Assembly (NCBI GenBank): GCA_029946045.1
Contig: JAQSDS010000479.1
Location: 4,430 to 9,939 of the forward strand
DNA: 5,510 nucleotides
Origin: Rhodoferax sp.
GTDB lineage: Bacteria; Pseudomonadota; Gammaproteobacteria; Burkholderiales; Burkholderiaceae_C
Direction of reading: 5' to 3'
Shown here one piece after another: positions 5,468 through 5,510 of this stretch. Position 1 is the first letter of the stretch, and each line of letters begins with the position of its first letter. The notes beneath the pieces were generated by a model. It was not told where the DNA came from, did not search any database, and saw only the letters and a list, made by a program, of their open reading frames with translations. A program made the position numbers and the translations under genes.

Positions 5468-5510
5468 CTAAGCGGCCACAAAGCCCGGCATGGTCGCTGC
5501 GACGACTTTC
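5468..5510 (-). CDS. Possible C-terminal end of an upstream gene (partial)
   Basis: On the - strand a reading frame enters from the window's right edge and ends in TAG (5468-5470), giving the tail KVVAATMPGFVAA. The sequence is GC-rich and codon-like, and it would place a co-directional gene 86 bp before etfB. Thirteen residues are too few to identify a family, and any of the other frames could be as valid. No terminator hairpin with a T-run follows it. Confidence 0.25.
   Translation of the reverse strand, partial: KVVAATMPGFVAA

Overview
The window looks like a chromosomal segment of a betaproteobacterium, most likely a Comamonadaceae member (Rhodoferax/Polaromonas-like). That guess rests on protein style, moderately high GC and the linked order etfB-etfA-acyl-CoA dehydrogenase; it is an inference from memory, not a database result.

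Layout. On the + strand: a hairpin repeat at the left edge (about 3-46), trhO (64-1014; tRNA U34 hydroxylase of the rhodanese family), then a two-gene type II toxin-antitoxin module (ribbon-helix-helix antitoxin 1040-1357, ParE/RelE-like toxin 1361-1663). The toxin gene converges, with only 5 bp between stop codons, on a - strand fatty-acid-oxidation operon. Read in its own direction this is a possible upstream gene tail (5468-5510), an intergenic region with a 16-bp perfect palindrome (5442-5457), etfB (4632-5381), etfA (3637-4566) and a 596-residue acyl-CoA dehydrogenase (1669-3459).

Function. The dehydrogenase oxidises an acyl-CoA and passes electrons to the EtfAB flavoprotein heterodimer, which feeds the quinone pool through ETF:quinone oxidoreductase (not in the window). 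TrhO and the toxin-antitoxin pair are unrelated to this pathway.

The most unusual element is a 56-bp repeat with a 36-bp hairpin core, present five times in the same orientation. One copy sits between etfB and etfA, three exact tandem copies between etfA and the dehydrogenase gene, and a diverged copy precedes trhO. Within the operon each repeat block runs exactly from the TGA stop codon of the upstream gene to the base next to the Shine-Dalgarno sequence of the downstream gene. Removing it leaves a normal short gene junction. This suggests a small palindromic element that has settled at stop codons inside an operon, and the resulting hairpins could tune the relative output of the three genes. 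I saw no CRISPR array, tRNA, rRNA or transposase gene.
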